Counted from the first letter of the stretch, positions 34,362 to 43,894 are shown. The stretch: 64,000 bases of DNA from Sideroxydans sp. CL21 (GCF_902459525.1 NZ_LR699166.1:3050501-3114500); one strand, 5' to 3'. Numbers and translations are program-made. The notes: generated by a model from the letters alone, not told the origin.

Positions 34362-35141
34362 TTATTGTTGATCCGGGGATTGCGGAATCGCCGGGTCCGC
34401 TTCCGGCTCAGGCGACAGCACGGTGATGGTCACGCGCCGGTTACGGGCGCGGTTTTCGGGGGTATCGTTCGGCACCACGGGTTGATTGTCGGCCTCGCCT
34501 ACTGCTTTCAGGCGTTTAGCCAAAATACCCTGATCAATGAACAGACGCACCACGCTACTGGCACGTGCCGAGGACAACTCCCAATTGGACGGATACTTGG
34601 CAGTGCTGATGGGCATATTGTCGGTATGCCCTTCCACTTCGATGGCAAAGTCATTGTCCGCCAACACCTTCGCCGCGTCCGCCAATGTTTTCTTCGCTTC
34701 CGGTTGTATATCCGCTTCGCCCAGGTTGAACAATGCACTGGCATTGATCTCCAATTCGACACCGCGACCGTTCTGGGAAACGGTCATCTGCCCGTTCTTC
34801 ACAAACGATGCCATCGCCCCGTTAAGCGTTTGGGCAAGATTTTGCATGCGTTCGTTTTGCTTGCGCTGCTTCTCGGCCAGACGCGCGTTGCGCCTGTCGA
34901 CCAGTGACTTGAAGAACATCTCGTCTTCCGTCAAATGAACCGCACTGCCTTCGCCGGCTTTGCCGTTGGCACCAAAGGCCTGGTTGACGGAGACGCTGAA
35001 GACTTTGTACTTGCCCTCATTCACCGAAGAGATGCCGTACATGACAACGAAGAAAGCGAACAGCAGGGTGATAAAGTCGGCGTAAGAGACCATCCAGCGC
35101 TCGTGATTGTCGTGCTCGGCTCTTTTCGGGCGGCGCGCCAT
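34362..35141 (-). CDS. motD: flagellar motor protein MotD (second stator, MotB-like)
   Basis: This 259-residue stator subunit has an N-terminal membrane helix with the proton-binding aspartate region (WMVSYADFITLLFAFFVVMY). Its C-terminal OmpA-like peptidoglycan-binding domain has IEVEGHTDNMPI, NWELSSARASSVVRLF and NRARNRRV. Together with MotC it forms a stator set separate from MotAB (54177-56106). It overlaps motC by one base. MotCD pairs in pseudomonads help swarming or high-load motility. Confidence 0.88.
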   Translation of the reverse strand: MARRPKRAEHDNHERWMVSYADFITLLFAFFVVMYGISSVNEGKYKVFSVSVNQAFGANGKAGEGSAVHLTEDEMFFKSLVDRRNARLAEKQRKQNERMQNLAQTLNGAMASFVKNGQMTVSQNGRGVELEINASALFNLGEADIQPEAKKTLADAAKVLADNDFAIEVEGHTDNMPISTAKYPSNWELSSARASSVVRLFIDQGILAKRLKAVGEADNQPVVPNDTPENRARNRRVTITVLSPEPEADPAIPQSPDQQ

Positions 35142-35890
35142 CAGGATGCCTCCGGGATATAACCCTTAAGTTTGTTCTCGATGAAGCGCGGATTCTCGGC
35201 ATTCGCCACCATGCATAGCCCGTCGATCAGCATCTCACGCAAGTTCACCTGCTGCGCGATGATGATCTTCAACTTGCCCGCGATCGGCAGGAACAGCAGG
35301 TTGGCAGAACCCACGCCGTAGATGGTTGCGATGAATGCGACCGCGATGCCGGCACCCAGCTTGGCCGGCTCGCCCAGACTCTGCATCACGTGCACCAGTC
35401 CCAGTACGGCACCGATGATGCCGATGGTGGGCGCGTAACCCGCTGCCGATTCCCACACACGGGCGGCTTGCCAGCGCAGCGTCTCGTAGCTTTGCAGGTC
35501 GATGTCCAGCACCTCGCGTATCTTTTCCGCGCTGTTGCCGTCCACCAGCATCTGCAGTCCCTTGGCGACGAAAGGTTCGTCGATGTTCTTGAGCTGGGCC
35601 TCCAGCGCAAGGATGCCATCCTTGCGCGCGATACCGCCCCAGGTGGTGATCTGGTGTGCCAGCTTCTGCGTGTCGATTACCGGCGTGACGAATACCCAGC
35701 CTGCCATCTTGATACCGCTCACGAACACATTGAGCGGGTGTTGCAACATCACCGCGCCGATCGTGCCGCCAAACACGATGAAGAATGCAGCCATCTGCAT
35801 CAAGACATTGATCGACCCGCCTTCCAGCAATTGCCCGCCGATGATCCCGGTTATGGCGACAACCAATCCGAACAGGCTAAGCTTGTCCAT
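35141..35890 (-). CDS. motC: flagellar motor protein MotC (second stator, MotA-like)
   Basis: This 249-residue MotA/ExbB-type protein has four membrane segments. The cytoplasmic loop is between about 60 and 145; the last two helices contain YAPTIGIIGAVLGLVHVMQSL and GAGIAVAFIATIYGVGSANLLFLP. It is shorter than MotA from the same window, as MotC usually is. It lies downstream of fliA in the flhAF-flhG-fliA-motCD order and shares its last base region with motD. Confidence 0.9.
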   Translation of the reverse strand: MDKLSLFGLVVAITGIIGGQLLEGGSINVLMQMAAFFIVFGGTIGAVMLQHPLNVFVSGIKMAGWVFVTPVIDTQKLAHQITTWGGIARKDGILALEAQLKNIDEPFVAKGLQMLVDGNSAEKIREVLDIDLQSYETLRWQAARVWESAAGYAPTIGIIGAVLGLVHVMQSLGEPAKLGAGIAVAFIATIYGVGSANLLFLPIAGKLKIIIAQQVNLREMLIDGLCMVANAENPRFIENKLKGYIPEAS

Positions 35891-36034
35891 AAACCCAGAC
35901 TCCGTAGTTGAACGGGACGTAGTGTACGTTCATCGCGGTGCAGCGCAAAGCGAGAGTGCGCGGAAAAAGACCCGATATTCTTCTTGTCATCCTGCCTGGT
36001 TCTCCTGTGGCGCGGTCAACTGCGGAGCGCGGGC

Positions 36035-36778
36035 TCAATGCCCCTTCATCGACGTACGCAGGCGCGCCACTGCCTGGCTATGCAGCTGGCACACGCGCGA
36101 TTCGGAGACGCCCATCACTTCGCCGATCTCGCGCAGGTTCATGTCCTGCTCGTAGTGCATGCCCATCATCATGCGTTCGCGCTCCGGCAAACGTTCTATG
36201 GCCTGAACGAGCGCCTCGCGAAAACGCCCGTTCTGCAGCAGTTCCAGCGGGTTGGAATCGGTCGAGAACTCGAATCGCTCGAAGAAATCCTCCTCTCCCT
36301 CGCCGTGAAAATCCTCGTAATAGAGCAGTTGAGCGCCGCGCCCTTCCTGCAGCATCTGCTGGTATTCCGGCAAGGTCACGCCCAACTCTTTGGCAATCTC
36401 GGACTCGCTGGGTGCCTTGCCCAGCTTCTGCTGCAGGCGGCTGATGGCCGCCTCGATACGGCGCATGTCGCGGCGCAGGCTGCGCGGCAGCCAGTCGGCG
36501 CCGCGCAATTCGTCAAGCATCGCACCGCGTATGCGCTGTGCGGCGTAAGTCTCGAACATCGCACCGCGCAATTCGTCGTAGCGGGTTGCAGCGTCGAGCA
36601 GCCCCATCATCCCGGCCTGGATGAGGTCATCCACTTCCACACTGCCGGGAAGTTTGAGCATCATGTGATGGGCAATGCGCTTCACCAGAGGCGCATACTC
36701 CTTCAGGCATTCTTCCTTGTCAGTCAGTCCATTCGGCGTATACATAGCCTTCGTCTTAAGGTTGCCGGCGATATTCAT
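36035..36778 (-). CDS. fliA: flagellar sigma factor FliA (sigma-28)
   Basis: FliA (247 residues) directs late flagellar and chemotaxis genes. Regions 2 to 4 are present: YAPLVKRIAHHMMLKLPGS, then DLIQAGMMGLLDA and RGAMLDELRGADWLPRSLR, and region 4 ERERMMMGMHYEQDMNLREIGEVMGVSESRVCQLHSQA. ATG 36778 overlaps the flhG stop (ATGA); ATG 36745 is an alternative closer to the family's usual start. Its likely targets in this window are the promoters at 17019, 25278, 54153, 56272 and 57389. Confidence 0.95.
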   Translation of the reverse strand: MNIAGNLKTKAMYTPNGLTDKEECLKEYAPLVKRIAHHMMLKLPGSVEVDDLIQAGMMGLLDAATRYDELRGAMFETYAAQRIRGAMLDELRGADWLPRSLRRDMRRIEAAISRLQQKLGKAPSESEIAKELGVTLPEYQQMLQEGRGAQLLYYEDFHGEGEEDFFERFEFSTDSNPLELLQNGRFREALVQAIERLPERERMMMGMHYEQDMNLREIGEVMGVSESRVCQLHSQAVARLRTSMKGH

Positions 36779-37722
36779 GTGATCGCCATTGTATTGTTTG
36801 CCGGACGCGCCTGGCGCATCAAGCGTTGCATCACGCTGCCCAGTACATCATGCCCTTCATCCGACACCATCGGCGCTCGCAATAATCCTTGCGCGATTTC
36901 GCGCATGGCGTAGGACGACTGTGCCGCCGGGAACGCCTCTGTTACCGGACGGCCCAATTGTGTCGCACGTTTGAGCTTTTCATCAACTGGAATATGTCCC
37001 AGGTACTCCAAATGTACCTGCAGGTGTTTGCTCGCAACCTGCGCCATATTGTCGAATATCGCCAGCGCTTCGCGTTCGCTGCCCACCTTGTTGACCACGA
37101 TATCGAATGCCTGCCTGCCATTATGCATCGCCATCTGTTTGAGCAGCGCATAACTTTCCGTGATGCCGCTGGCGGTGGCGTTCAATACCAGCAGCAAGGG
37201 CTCGTCGCCGGACAGGCTGGCACAGAACGAATGCCCGGCGCGCGCCGCATCCACCAGCACCACGTCCGCATCTTTCGCTGCGGCACTCAGCGCCTCCAGC
37301 AATCGCTCGCGCTGGCTCTCGCCCAGCTTCGGCAGGCCCTGTATCGCCCGCGCCACGGGCAATACATGAACGCCCTGTGAACCTTGAACAAGCACATCCT
37401 GCAACGTCTTGTCGCCGTACACCACATGCAATAAATCGAAACGCGCCTTTAGTGCCAGCGTGTTCGCCACATTATCCTGCGACAGGTTCTCGTCCAGCAC
37501 CAGCACATCCTTGCCGGAATTTCCCAGCACCGCCGCCAGATTCACGACGATACTGGTTGCCCCCAATCCGTCGCGCGCACCGACCACCGTCACCACGCGC
37601 GAACTGGAGCGCGCCAGCAGGCGGCGCAACCCGGCAGCTTGGTCAGGGATATAAGATTGCCCTTCTCGTTTGCCTCCTCTCCCGCGGGGGGAGGATTGAG
37701 GTGGGGGCATGTCAGATCGCAT
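36775..37722 (-). CDS. flhG: FlhG/FleN-type MinD-like regulator of flagellar number
   Basis: This 315-residue MinD/ParA-like protein lies between flhF and fliA, the standard place of flhG (fleN). The fold is clear (VVTVVGARDGLGATSIVVNLAAVL, then DVVLVDAARAGHS and AFDIVVNKVG). The deviant Walker A is degenerate: GARDGLGATS at residues 48-57 lacks both lysines of GKGGVGKT, so ATP hydrolysis is doubtful. The first 20 residues (rich in Pro, Arg and Gly) are encoded by the interspersed repeat at 37662-37708 and are unlike the family; the real start may be further in. Confidence 0.85.
   Translation of the reverse strand: MRSDMPPPQSSPRGRGGKREGQSYIPDQAAGLRRLLARSSSRVVTVVGARDGLGATSIVVNLAAVLGNSGKDVLVLDENLSQDNVANTLALKARFDLLHVVYGDKTLQDVLVQGSQGVHVLPVARAIQGLPKLGESQRERLLEALSAAAKDADVVLVDAARAGHSFCASLSGDEPLLLVLNATASGITESYALLKQMAMHNGRQAFDIVVNKVGSEREALAIFDNMAQVASKHLQVHLEYLGHIPVDEKLKRATQLGRPVTEAFPAAQSSYAMREIAQGLLRAPMVSDEGHDVLGSVMQRLMRQARPANNTMAIT
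37662..37708. repeat. short interspersed palindromic repeat, copy 2 (flhF-flhG junction)
   Basis: This has the same CTTCTCGTTTG start, purine/pyrimidine palindrome and GGTGGGGG end as 19733-19786. Here it lies inside the 5' end of flhG, where it would be read as a Pro/Arg/Gly-rich N-terminal extension (PPPQSSPRGRGGKRE). Confidence 0.7.
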
Positions 37723-39037
37723 ATTGCCCCCTCATGTTCTGTGCGCTGCCCATGCCGGCCATGAAGGCAGGCAGTTCCGCCTCGTGCATGGCGAACGCCG
37801 GGCTCGTCTTGCCTACATCCTTGAAGACGCGATGCAGCAGATATTCCAGGTTCACTTCATGCAGATCTTCAGGCACGCGCTGTCCGCTGGCGATGTAGTG
37901 CATGGTCAGTTTGTGGCGCACCACCACATCCAGCACTGTTCCCAGCGTCACCGCCTCGTCCAGCTTGGTCGGGATGCAACCGATCACGCCCGTGCCACCG
38001 TACATCTTCACGACATCGTCCAGCGTGCCGCCGGAACTGGTGGCGTTCAGCAGCAGCAGGCGCCGCACGCCCACTGTATCGAACATCTGCGCCTGTTCCG
38101 CCACGCGGCTGTCGCGCTGCCCCACACCCATGGTGTCGATCAGCACCAGATGCTTGTGTTTCAGGCCGGACAGGGTGAGTTTCAGATCCTCGGTATCGCG
38201 CACGGCATGCACCGATACGCCGAGTATCTTGCCGTAGATCTTCAGTTGCTCATGGGCCCCGATACGGTAGCTGTCGGTAGTCACCAGCGCGACCTTGTCT
38301 GCACCGTACCTCACCACGGCGCGTGCCGCCATCTTGGCTGTGGTCGTGGTCTTGCCTACGCCGGTCGGGCCGACCAGCGCATACACGCCGCCGCGTGCCA
38401 CTACATCTTCCTGTACCGTTGCCACGCGCAGATTGTGCCCAAGGATGCGACGCAGCCAATCCAGGCCGCCGTCGGCCGGAATCTTTTCCAGCAACTGGCG
38501 CGACAGCATGGGACTGAAGCCGACGTTGAGCATGTCGCGCAGCAGGCCGCCGCGCACCGGATCGCGCTGCTGCATGTCAGACCAGGAAAGGCGCGCCATC
38601 TGTTCCTGCATCATGTTGCGCATGGTCTTGATCTCGGACAGCAGCGTTTGTTGTTCTGCCGTTGTATCCCGGGTTTCGCGCACGGCCACATTCTCGCGCA
38701 AGGTGTTTGCTTCCAATACCTTGGCCCCAAGTGCTGCCGCCTGACTAGCACCTTCTGCGGAGAGCCTGCCAGGTACCTGAGCGTTTGCGTTTTCCCTGAC
38801 TTGTACTTCGCTCCCCGCTCGCAAAGACGACCGGTCCGGACTGCGCTGCTCCGCAGCACTCCTTGCGCTCACTCGAGTCTCGCTCAGGTGCGCCAGTTCA
38901 AAACCGGCCACAGCCACGATCTCCACGCCCTCCGGCACTTTCCGGTTGGACAGGATCACGGCATCCTCGCCGAGTTCTATGCGTACCAGCTTCAGTGCGT
39001 CACGCGAACTGGCTGCGATGAATTTTCTGGCGTTCAT
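37712..39037 (-). CDS. flhF: flagellar SRP-like GTPase FlhF
   Basis: FlhF (441 residues) sets the place of the polar flagellum. The N-terminal B domain starts MNARKFIAASSRDALKLVR. The C-terminal NG domain (about 200-441) has P-loop VGPTGVGKTTTTAKMAAR, G2 TTDSYRIGAHEQL, DTMGVGQRD and TKLDEA. The linker at about 51-100 is rich in Ser, Arg and Ala and is encoded by repeat-like palindromic DNA (about 38770-38885). The gene overlaps flhA by 4 bases. Confidence 0.94.
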   Translation of the reverse strand: MNARKFIAASSRDALKLVRIELGEDAVILSNRKVPEGVEIVAVAGFELAHLSETRVSARSAAEQRSPDRSSLRAGSEVQVRENANAQVPGRLSAEGASQAAALGAKVLEANTLRENVAVRETRDTTAEQQTLLSEIKTMRNMMQEQMARLSWSDMQQRDPVRGGLLRDMLNVGFSPMLSRQLLEKIPADGGLDWLRRILGHNLRVATVQEDVVARGGVYALVGPTGVGKTTTTAKMAARAVVRYGADKVALVTTDSYRIGAHEQLKIYGKILGVSVHAVRDTEDLKLTLSGLKHKHLVLIDTMGVGQRDSRVAEQAQMFDTVGVRRLLLLNATSSGGTLDDVVKMYGGTGVIGCIPTKLDEAVTLGTVLDVVVRHKLTMHYIASGQRVPEDLHEVNLEYLLHRVFKDVGKTSPAFAMHEAELPAFMAGMGSAQNMRGQYAI

Positions 39038-41118
39038 GCTCTACCCCCTACCATGGATGTAAACCGTACCGTTTTGAACCCCGGTACTTCGTCTTGTGAA
39101 ATCACTCTGAGTTGCGGCAACGAACGCTTCAGGAAGCGCGCCAGCAGATCGCGGATATGTCCTGGCACCAGCAGCACGGCAGGCAAGCCCAGTTGTTCCT
39201 GGGTTTGCGTCGCACTGCGCGCCTCGCGCAGCAGCGTATTGGCCAATCCGGGCTCGATGGCCGAGCCGCCTGCCTGCAAGGCTTGCGCCAATACATACTC
39301 CAGCTCCTTGTCCATGCCGATGACTTGCAGTTCCTGTGCCGACGGGTAGAACTGCTGCACGATGGCCGCGCCGAGTGCCACGCGCACGAGGCCGGTCAAC
39401 ACGGTTGAATCCTGCGTCTGAGGTGCATGTTCCGCCAGGGTTTCCAGGATGGTGCGCATGTCGCGAATATGCATGCCTTCGTCCAGCAGGTTCTGCATCA
39501 CTTTTTGTACTGTGGCGAGCGGCAGCAATTTCGGTATCAGGTCTTCGGTCAACTTGGGTGCGATCTTGCCGAGATGGTCCAGCAGTTGCTGCAGTTCCTG
39601 GCGGCCCAGCAACTCGGCCGCATGGGTATGGATCAGGTGGCTCATGTGCGTTGCCACCACGGTACCCGCATCCACCACGGTGTAACCCATGACTTGTGCC
39701 TGTTCGCGTACGGTGGCATCCACCCAGGTGGCGGGCAAACCGAAAGCAGGATCTTTGGTCGGGGTGCCCGGCAATACGCCATTCACGCTGCCGGGGTTGA
39801 TTGCGAGAAACATGTTGGGGTATGCCTCGCCGCTGCCGATCTCGGCCCCCTTCAGGGTAATGCGGTAAGCATTGGGACGCAGATCGAGGTTGTCGCGGAT
39901 ATGCACGGCAGGCGGCAGGAATCCCATGTCCTGGGTGAATTTCTTGCGGATGCCCTTGATGCGCCGCAACAGGTCACCGTCCTGCGCCTTGTCCACCAGG
40001 GAGATCAGGCGATAACCGACTTCAAGCCCCAGCACATCCACTTGCGCCACATCTTCCCAGCTGGCTTCCGGCGCTTCGGTACTCGGTGCGAGCACCGGAT
40101 TGGCCATTTCCGTTGCCTTGTCTTCTGCCTGCTTCGTGCGCTGCAACAGGAAAAACGCGAACCAGCCCATCGCGCCCGCCAGCAGCAGGAAGGCGAAATG
40201 CGGCATGCCGGGAATCATGCCCAGCATGCCGATGATGGCGGCAGTCAAAATGAGCACTTGCGGGCTGGAGATCAATTGTTTGGCCAACTGCTGGCCGATG
40301 TTGTCTTCGCTGGCAACGCGGCTCACCACCATACCTGCAGCAGTGGAGATCACCAGGGCCGGGATCTGGGCTACGAGTCCGTCGCCGATGGTCAGCAGGG
40401 TGTAATTCTTGGCTGCAGTTGCCAGGTCCAGATCATGCTGCAGCACGCCGATGACCAGACCGCCCACGATGTTGATGAGCATGATGATGATGCCCGCAAC
40501 GGCATCGCCGCGCACGAATTTTGAGGCACCGTCCATCGCACCGTAAAATTCCGCTTCCTGCGCGACCTCGGCACGGCGCTTGCGCGCCACATCTTCACCG
40601 ATCAGGCCTGCATTCAGGTCGGCATCGATCGCCATCTGCTTGCCGGGCATCGCATCCAGGGTAAAACGCGCGCCCACTTCTGCGATACGTCCGGCACCTT
40701 TGGTGATGACCACAAAGTTGATCACCACGAGGATGATGAACACTACGATACCCACCGCGTAGTTGCCGCCGACCAGGAAGTGGCCGAACGATTCGATCAC
40801 CTTGCCTGCGGCATCCGGCCCGGTATGGCCTTGCAGCAGCACCACACGCGTGGATGCCACGTTCAGGGAAAGACGCAGCAGGGTGGAGATCAGCAGCACG
40901 GTGGGGAAGACGGCAAAATCCAGCGGTCTGGTGGTGTTCATCGCCACCAGCAGCACCATGATGGCCAGTGCGATGTTGAAAGTGAACAGGATGTCGAGCA
41001 GAAACGGCGGCAGCGGCAGCACCATCATCGACAGGATCATCACGATCAGGATGGGGCCCGCGAGGCCGCGGACGCCGCCGCGCATCATGGCGGCCTTCAA
41101 CGTTTCCAGGATATTCAT
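39034..41118 (-). CDS. flhA: flagellar type III export protein FlhA
   Basis: FlhA (694 residues) forms the ring of the export gate. The N-terminal membrane half has about eight helices and includes the conserved FHIPEP-type region (around AEVGARFTLDAMPGKQMAID and the following DLNAGLIGEDVARKRR). The C-terminal cytoplasmic half starts near 350 and ends with the linker to VISQDEVP. ATG 41118 has AGAGGTG upstream; a GTG two codons earlier is less likely. It is followed by flhF with a 4-base overlap. Confidence 0.96.
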   Translation of the reverse strand: MNILETLKAAMMRGGVRGLAGPILIVMILSMMVLPLPPFLLDILFTFNIALAIMVLLVAMNTTRPLDFAVFPTVLLISTLLRLSLNVASTRVVLLQGHTGPDAAGKVIESFGHFLVGGNYAVGIVVFIILVVINFVVITKGAGRIAEVGARFTLDAMPGKQMAIDADLNAGLIGEDVARKRRAEVAQEAEFYGAMDGASKFVRGDAVAGIIIMLINIVGGLVIGVLQHDLDLATAAKNYTLLTIGDGLVAQIPALVISTAAGMVVSRVASEDNIGQQLAKQLISSPQVLILTAAIIGMLGMIPGMPHFAFLLLAGAMGWFAFFLLQRTKQAEDKATEMANPVLAPSTEAPEASWEDVAQVDVLGLEVGYRLISLVDKAQDGDLLRRIKGIRKKFTQDMGFLPPAVHIRDNLDLRPNAYRITLKGAEIGSGEAYPNMFLAINPGSVNGVLPGTPTKDPAFGLPATWVDATVREQAQVMGYTVVDAGTVVATHMSHLIHTHAAELLGRQELQQLLDHLGKIAPKLTEDLIPKLLPLATVQKVMQNLLDEGMHIRDMRTILETLAEHAPQTQDSTVLTGLVRVALGAAIVQQFYPSAQELQVIGMDKELEYVLAQALQAGGSAIEPGLANTLLREARSATQTQEQLGLPAVLLVPGHIRDLLARFLKRSLPQLRVISQDEVPGFKTVRFTSMVGGRA

Positions 41119-41251
41119 ACGCACCTCTTGAGTTCATTCGCGCAGTCTGTCTAGACCGCTTTTCCTGTGCGTATTATCTGAAACAGCTGTCAAATCGATG
41201 ACGTGAATAGAGGGGGATTTCAGCGGCAATTCAGGCGTGTCGGCAAAACGC

Positions 41252-42397
41252 CTATAACGCTGCATTCGCCGGATCGAGGTCTTTCGGTACCGGCAATTCT
41301 TGCGGCTCCTGCGGATAGACACCGCCCACTTGTTTGTAGCGGCGCAGTTGATAGACATAGGCCAGTACTTCGGCCACCGCGGTATACAGGGCTTCCGGAA
41401 TGGCCTGCCCAAGTTCGCAGTGCTTGTGCAGTGCACGCGCCAGGGGCGGTGCTTCGAGTATGGGCACGTTGTTCTCTGTCGCGATTTCCCTGATGCGAGC
41501 CGCCATCAGGTGCGAGCCTTTCGCCACTACAACCGGCGCGCGCATCTTGTTATCGCTGTATTTCAGCGCCACGGAGAAGTGTGTCGGGTTGGTCACCACC
41601 ACGTCGGCGGTCGGAATCTCCGCCATCATGCGGCGCCGTGCCATTTCGCGCTGCATGCTGCGGATACGCTGCTTGACCTGCGGATCACCCTCGGTCTCCT
41701 TGGCTTCCTGGCGCACCTCTTCCTTGGTCATTTTCAGTTTCTTGTTGTGCTCATACAACTGGAACGGCACATCCACCGCCACAATCAGCAGCATGCCGCC
41801 CATGATGGCCGCAAAGCTGCCCCACACCAGGTTACCCAAATGCGGGATGGCGTGCGCGAGGGGTTCGGTCACCAGCATCAGCACTGCTTCCTTGTTGTGC
41901 CAGATCACCCAGGCGCCCACCCCGCCTACCACCACCGACTTGGCGATCGCCTTCGCCAGTTCCATGAGGCTGTTGACGGAGAACATGCGGCCGATGCCGC
42001 TGAGCGGATTGAGTTTGCCGAAATTCGGCTGCAGGGGTGCCAGCGTGAACAGCCAGCCGTTCATCAGCAGGGGCGAGAACACCGCAACCAGCAGCATTAG
42101 TCCCAGCAGAGGCAGGAAAGCGAGCAATGTCGCCATGCTCAGCTCATGGAGGCGCGGCAACAGTTGTTCGGTATGGAATGCCAGTCCGGTGTCCAGCGTC
42201 AGGCCCTCGCGAATTAACGAGATCAGGTGCTGTGAAAGCGCAGAACCCATCAGCCATATGCCGGCGCCGCCCGCCATCAGCACGGCGAAGGTGGAAAGCT
42301 CGCGCGAGCGCGCGACCTGGCCTTCTTCGCGCGCCTGGTCCAGGCGCCGCTGCGAGGGCGATTCTGTTTTTTCTAAGTCACTGTCTTCTTCGGCCAT
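41252..42397 (-). CDS. flhB: flagellar type III export protein FlhB
   Basis: FlhB (381 residues) controls export specificity. The start MAEEDSDLEKTESPSQRRLDQAREEGQVARSRE and four membrane helices are typical. The autocleavage site is present in TADVVVTNPTHFSVALKY (NPTH, about residue 268). The gene starts the flhB-flhA-flhF-flhG-fliA-motCD series downstream of cheB. Confidence 0.96.
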   Translation of the reverse strand: MAEEDSDLEKTESPSQRRLDQAREEGQVARSRELSTFAVLMAGGAGIWLMGSALSQHLISLIREGLTLDTGLAFHTEQLLPRLHELSMATLLAFLPLLGLMLLVAVFSPLLMNGWLFTLAPLQPNFGKLNPLSGIGRMFSVNSLMELAKAIAKSVVVGGVGAWVIWHNKEAVLMLVTEPLAHAIPHLGNLVWGSFAAIMGGMLLIVAVDVPFQLYEHNKKLKMTKEEVRQEAKETEGDPQVKQRIRSMQREMARRRMMAEIPTADVVVTNPTHFSVALKYSDNKMRAPVVVAKGSHLMAARIREIATENNVPILEAPPLARALHKHCELGQAIPEALYTAVAEVLAYVYQLRRYKQVGGVYPQEPQELPVPKDLDPANAAL

Positions 42398-42473
42398 GGC
42401 ACAATCCTTTGCACATGGCTATTATCGGCATCGGAAGGAATTCCAATCCGCTGAACAGCGGGGAAAATATGGC

Positions 42474-43055
42474 TTATCTAGCCAGAGCAAGCCGCGCCAG
42501 CACGCGCTCCGCCATCCTGGGCAAAGGCACGATTTCGTCCACCGCGCCCAACGTGATGGCCTCGCGCGGCATGCCGAACACCACACAACTGGCTTCGTCC
42601 TGCGCAAAATTGTAAGCGCCAGCCTGCTTCATCTCCAGCATCGCCGCTGCGCCGTCCTTGCCCATGCCGGTCAGCATCACGCCGATGGCATTTGCCCCCA
42701 ACAACTTGGCGGCGGATCGAAACAGCACTTCGACCGAAGGGCGATGACGATTCACCGGCGGATCCTGGCTAAGCGCGGTGCGGTATTTCCCGGCGACGCG
42801 CTCCAGCAACAAATGGGAATGACCGGGAGCAAGATAGACACGGCCCGCCACAATGTCTTCATGCTGCGCGGCCTCTGTCACCTGCATCGAGCACAACTTG
42901 TCCAGACGTTCGGCGAACGATTTGGTGAACAGTTCCGGCATGTGCTGGGAAATAAGGATGGCGGGGCAGCGTTCAGGCATGCCCGACAGGAATACCTTGA
43001 GCGCCTCGGTACCCCCGGTGGAAGATCCGACCACAATGATCTTCTCACCCATCAT
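42474..43055 (-). CDS. cheB: CheB-type chemoreceptor methylesterase without receiver domain
   Basis: From ATG 43055 (overlapping the cheR stop as ATGA) the protein has 193 residues and is a complete CheB catalytic domain: S12 in GSSTGG, H38 in ISQHMP and D134 in MLTGMGKDG form the catalytic triad. The receiver domain that regulates CheB in other bacteria is absent; the frame extends upstream inside cheR but that sequence is not receiver-like. It should demethylate or deamidate receptor glutamates, perhaps without phosphorylation control. It is directly coupled to cheR. Confidence 0.88.
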   Translation of the reverse strand: MMGEKIIVVGSSTGGTEALKVFLSGMPERCPAILISQHMPELFTKSFAERLDKLCSMQVTEAAQHEDIVAGRVYLAPGHSHLLLERVAGKYRTALSQDPPVNRHRPSVEVLFRSAAKLLGANAIGVMLTGMGKDGAAAMLEMKQAGAYNFAQDEASCVVFGMPREAITLGAVDEIVPLPRMAERVLARLALAR

Positions 43056-43894
43056 CGCCGCTGGTCCTGTGCAGCCAGTTCGTACACAGTATGTCCGCGC
43101 AACTTGAACCATGCACTGGCGTGATAGAAATTCTCCGAATGCCCGGCAAACAGCAGGCCGTCGCTGCGCAATAGCGGGGCGAACTTCCTGAGTATGGAGA
43201 GTTGCGTGTCCTTGTCGAAATAGATCATGACATTGCGGCAGAATATGGCATCCAGCGGCGAATGAATCGGCCATGTCATGTCCAGAAGATTGATGCGCCG
43301 GAAGTCGATATTCTTCTGCAACTCCGGTTTCACCTGCACGAAACCGGCCTGCTCGCCGGTGCCGCGCACAAAGAAACGTTCGACCTGTTGCGCAGGAAGT
43401 CTGGCTACAGCATCGGCCTTGTAGCGTCCAGTACGCGCGGTTTCCAGCACTTTGGTATCCAGGTCGGAAGCGATGATATGGAACGGCCGCTCATACCCTC
43501 CCAATGCTTCCACCGCCGTCATCGCCATTGAATAGGCTTCTTCTCCCGTTGAGCATGCCGAACACCACAGTGTCAGCGGCCTCCCCTTGCCCTGTTTGCG
43601 CAGATGCTCGGCCAGCAGGGGAAAATGGTGCGGTTCGCGAAAGAACGAAGTGAGGTTGGTCGTGAGGGAGTTGGTGAAGGCTTCCCACTCCGCCGCATCT
43701 CCGCGCTGCAGATGATCCAGGTAATCTGAAAAATTCTTGATGCCGGTAGCACGCAGCCGCCGCGCCAAACGGCTATACACCAGTTCCTGCTTGTTCTCTC
43801 CCAGAGAGATACCTGCGCGCTCGTGGATCAGCTTGCGGATGCGCTGAAAATCCAAGTCGGTGAAGTTGAATTCACGTGGGTGTGCATTGTTCAT
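43052..43894 (-). CDS. cheR: chemoreceptor methyltransferase CheR
   Basis: CheR (280 residues) methylates receptor glutamates with S-adenosylmethionine. The small N-terminal helical domain ([35 protein letters not shown]) is followed by the catalytic domain with [16 protein letters not shown] and [13 protein letters not shown]. It starts 33 bases after cheA and its stop overlaps the start of cheB. Confidence 0.95.
   Translation of the reverse strand: MNNAHPREFNFTDLDFQRIRKLIHERAGISLGENKQELVYSRLARRLRATGIKNFSDYLDHLQRGDAAEWEAFTNSLTTNLTSFFREPHHFPLLAEHLRKQGKGRPLTLWCSACSTGEEAYSMAMTAVEALGGYERPFHIIASDLDTKVLETARTGRYKADAVARLPAQQVERFFVRGTGEQAGFVQVKPELQKNIDFRRINLLDMTWPIHSPLDAIFCRNVMIYFDKDTQLSILRKFAPLLRSDGLLFAGHSENFYHASAWFKLRGHTVYELAAQDQRR

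Noticed and set aside
37709-39349. 546-codon open frame on the plus strand opposite flhF and flhA
   Set aside because: It is a GC-driven shadow of the well-conserved minus-strand genes; its translation is rich in His, Arg and Gln and resembles no family.
42398-42473. Possible sigma-28 -10 (TTATCGGC on the plus strand) ahead of flhB
   Set aside because: No AAACTTTA-like element at 11 bases; flhB is a class II gene and not expected to need it.
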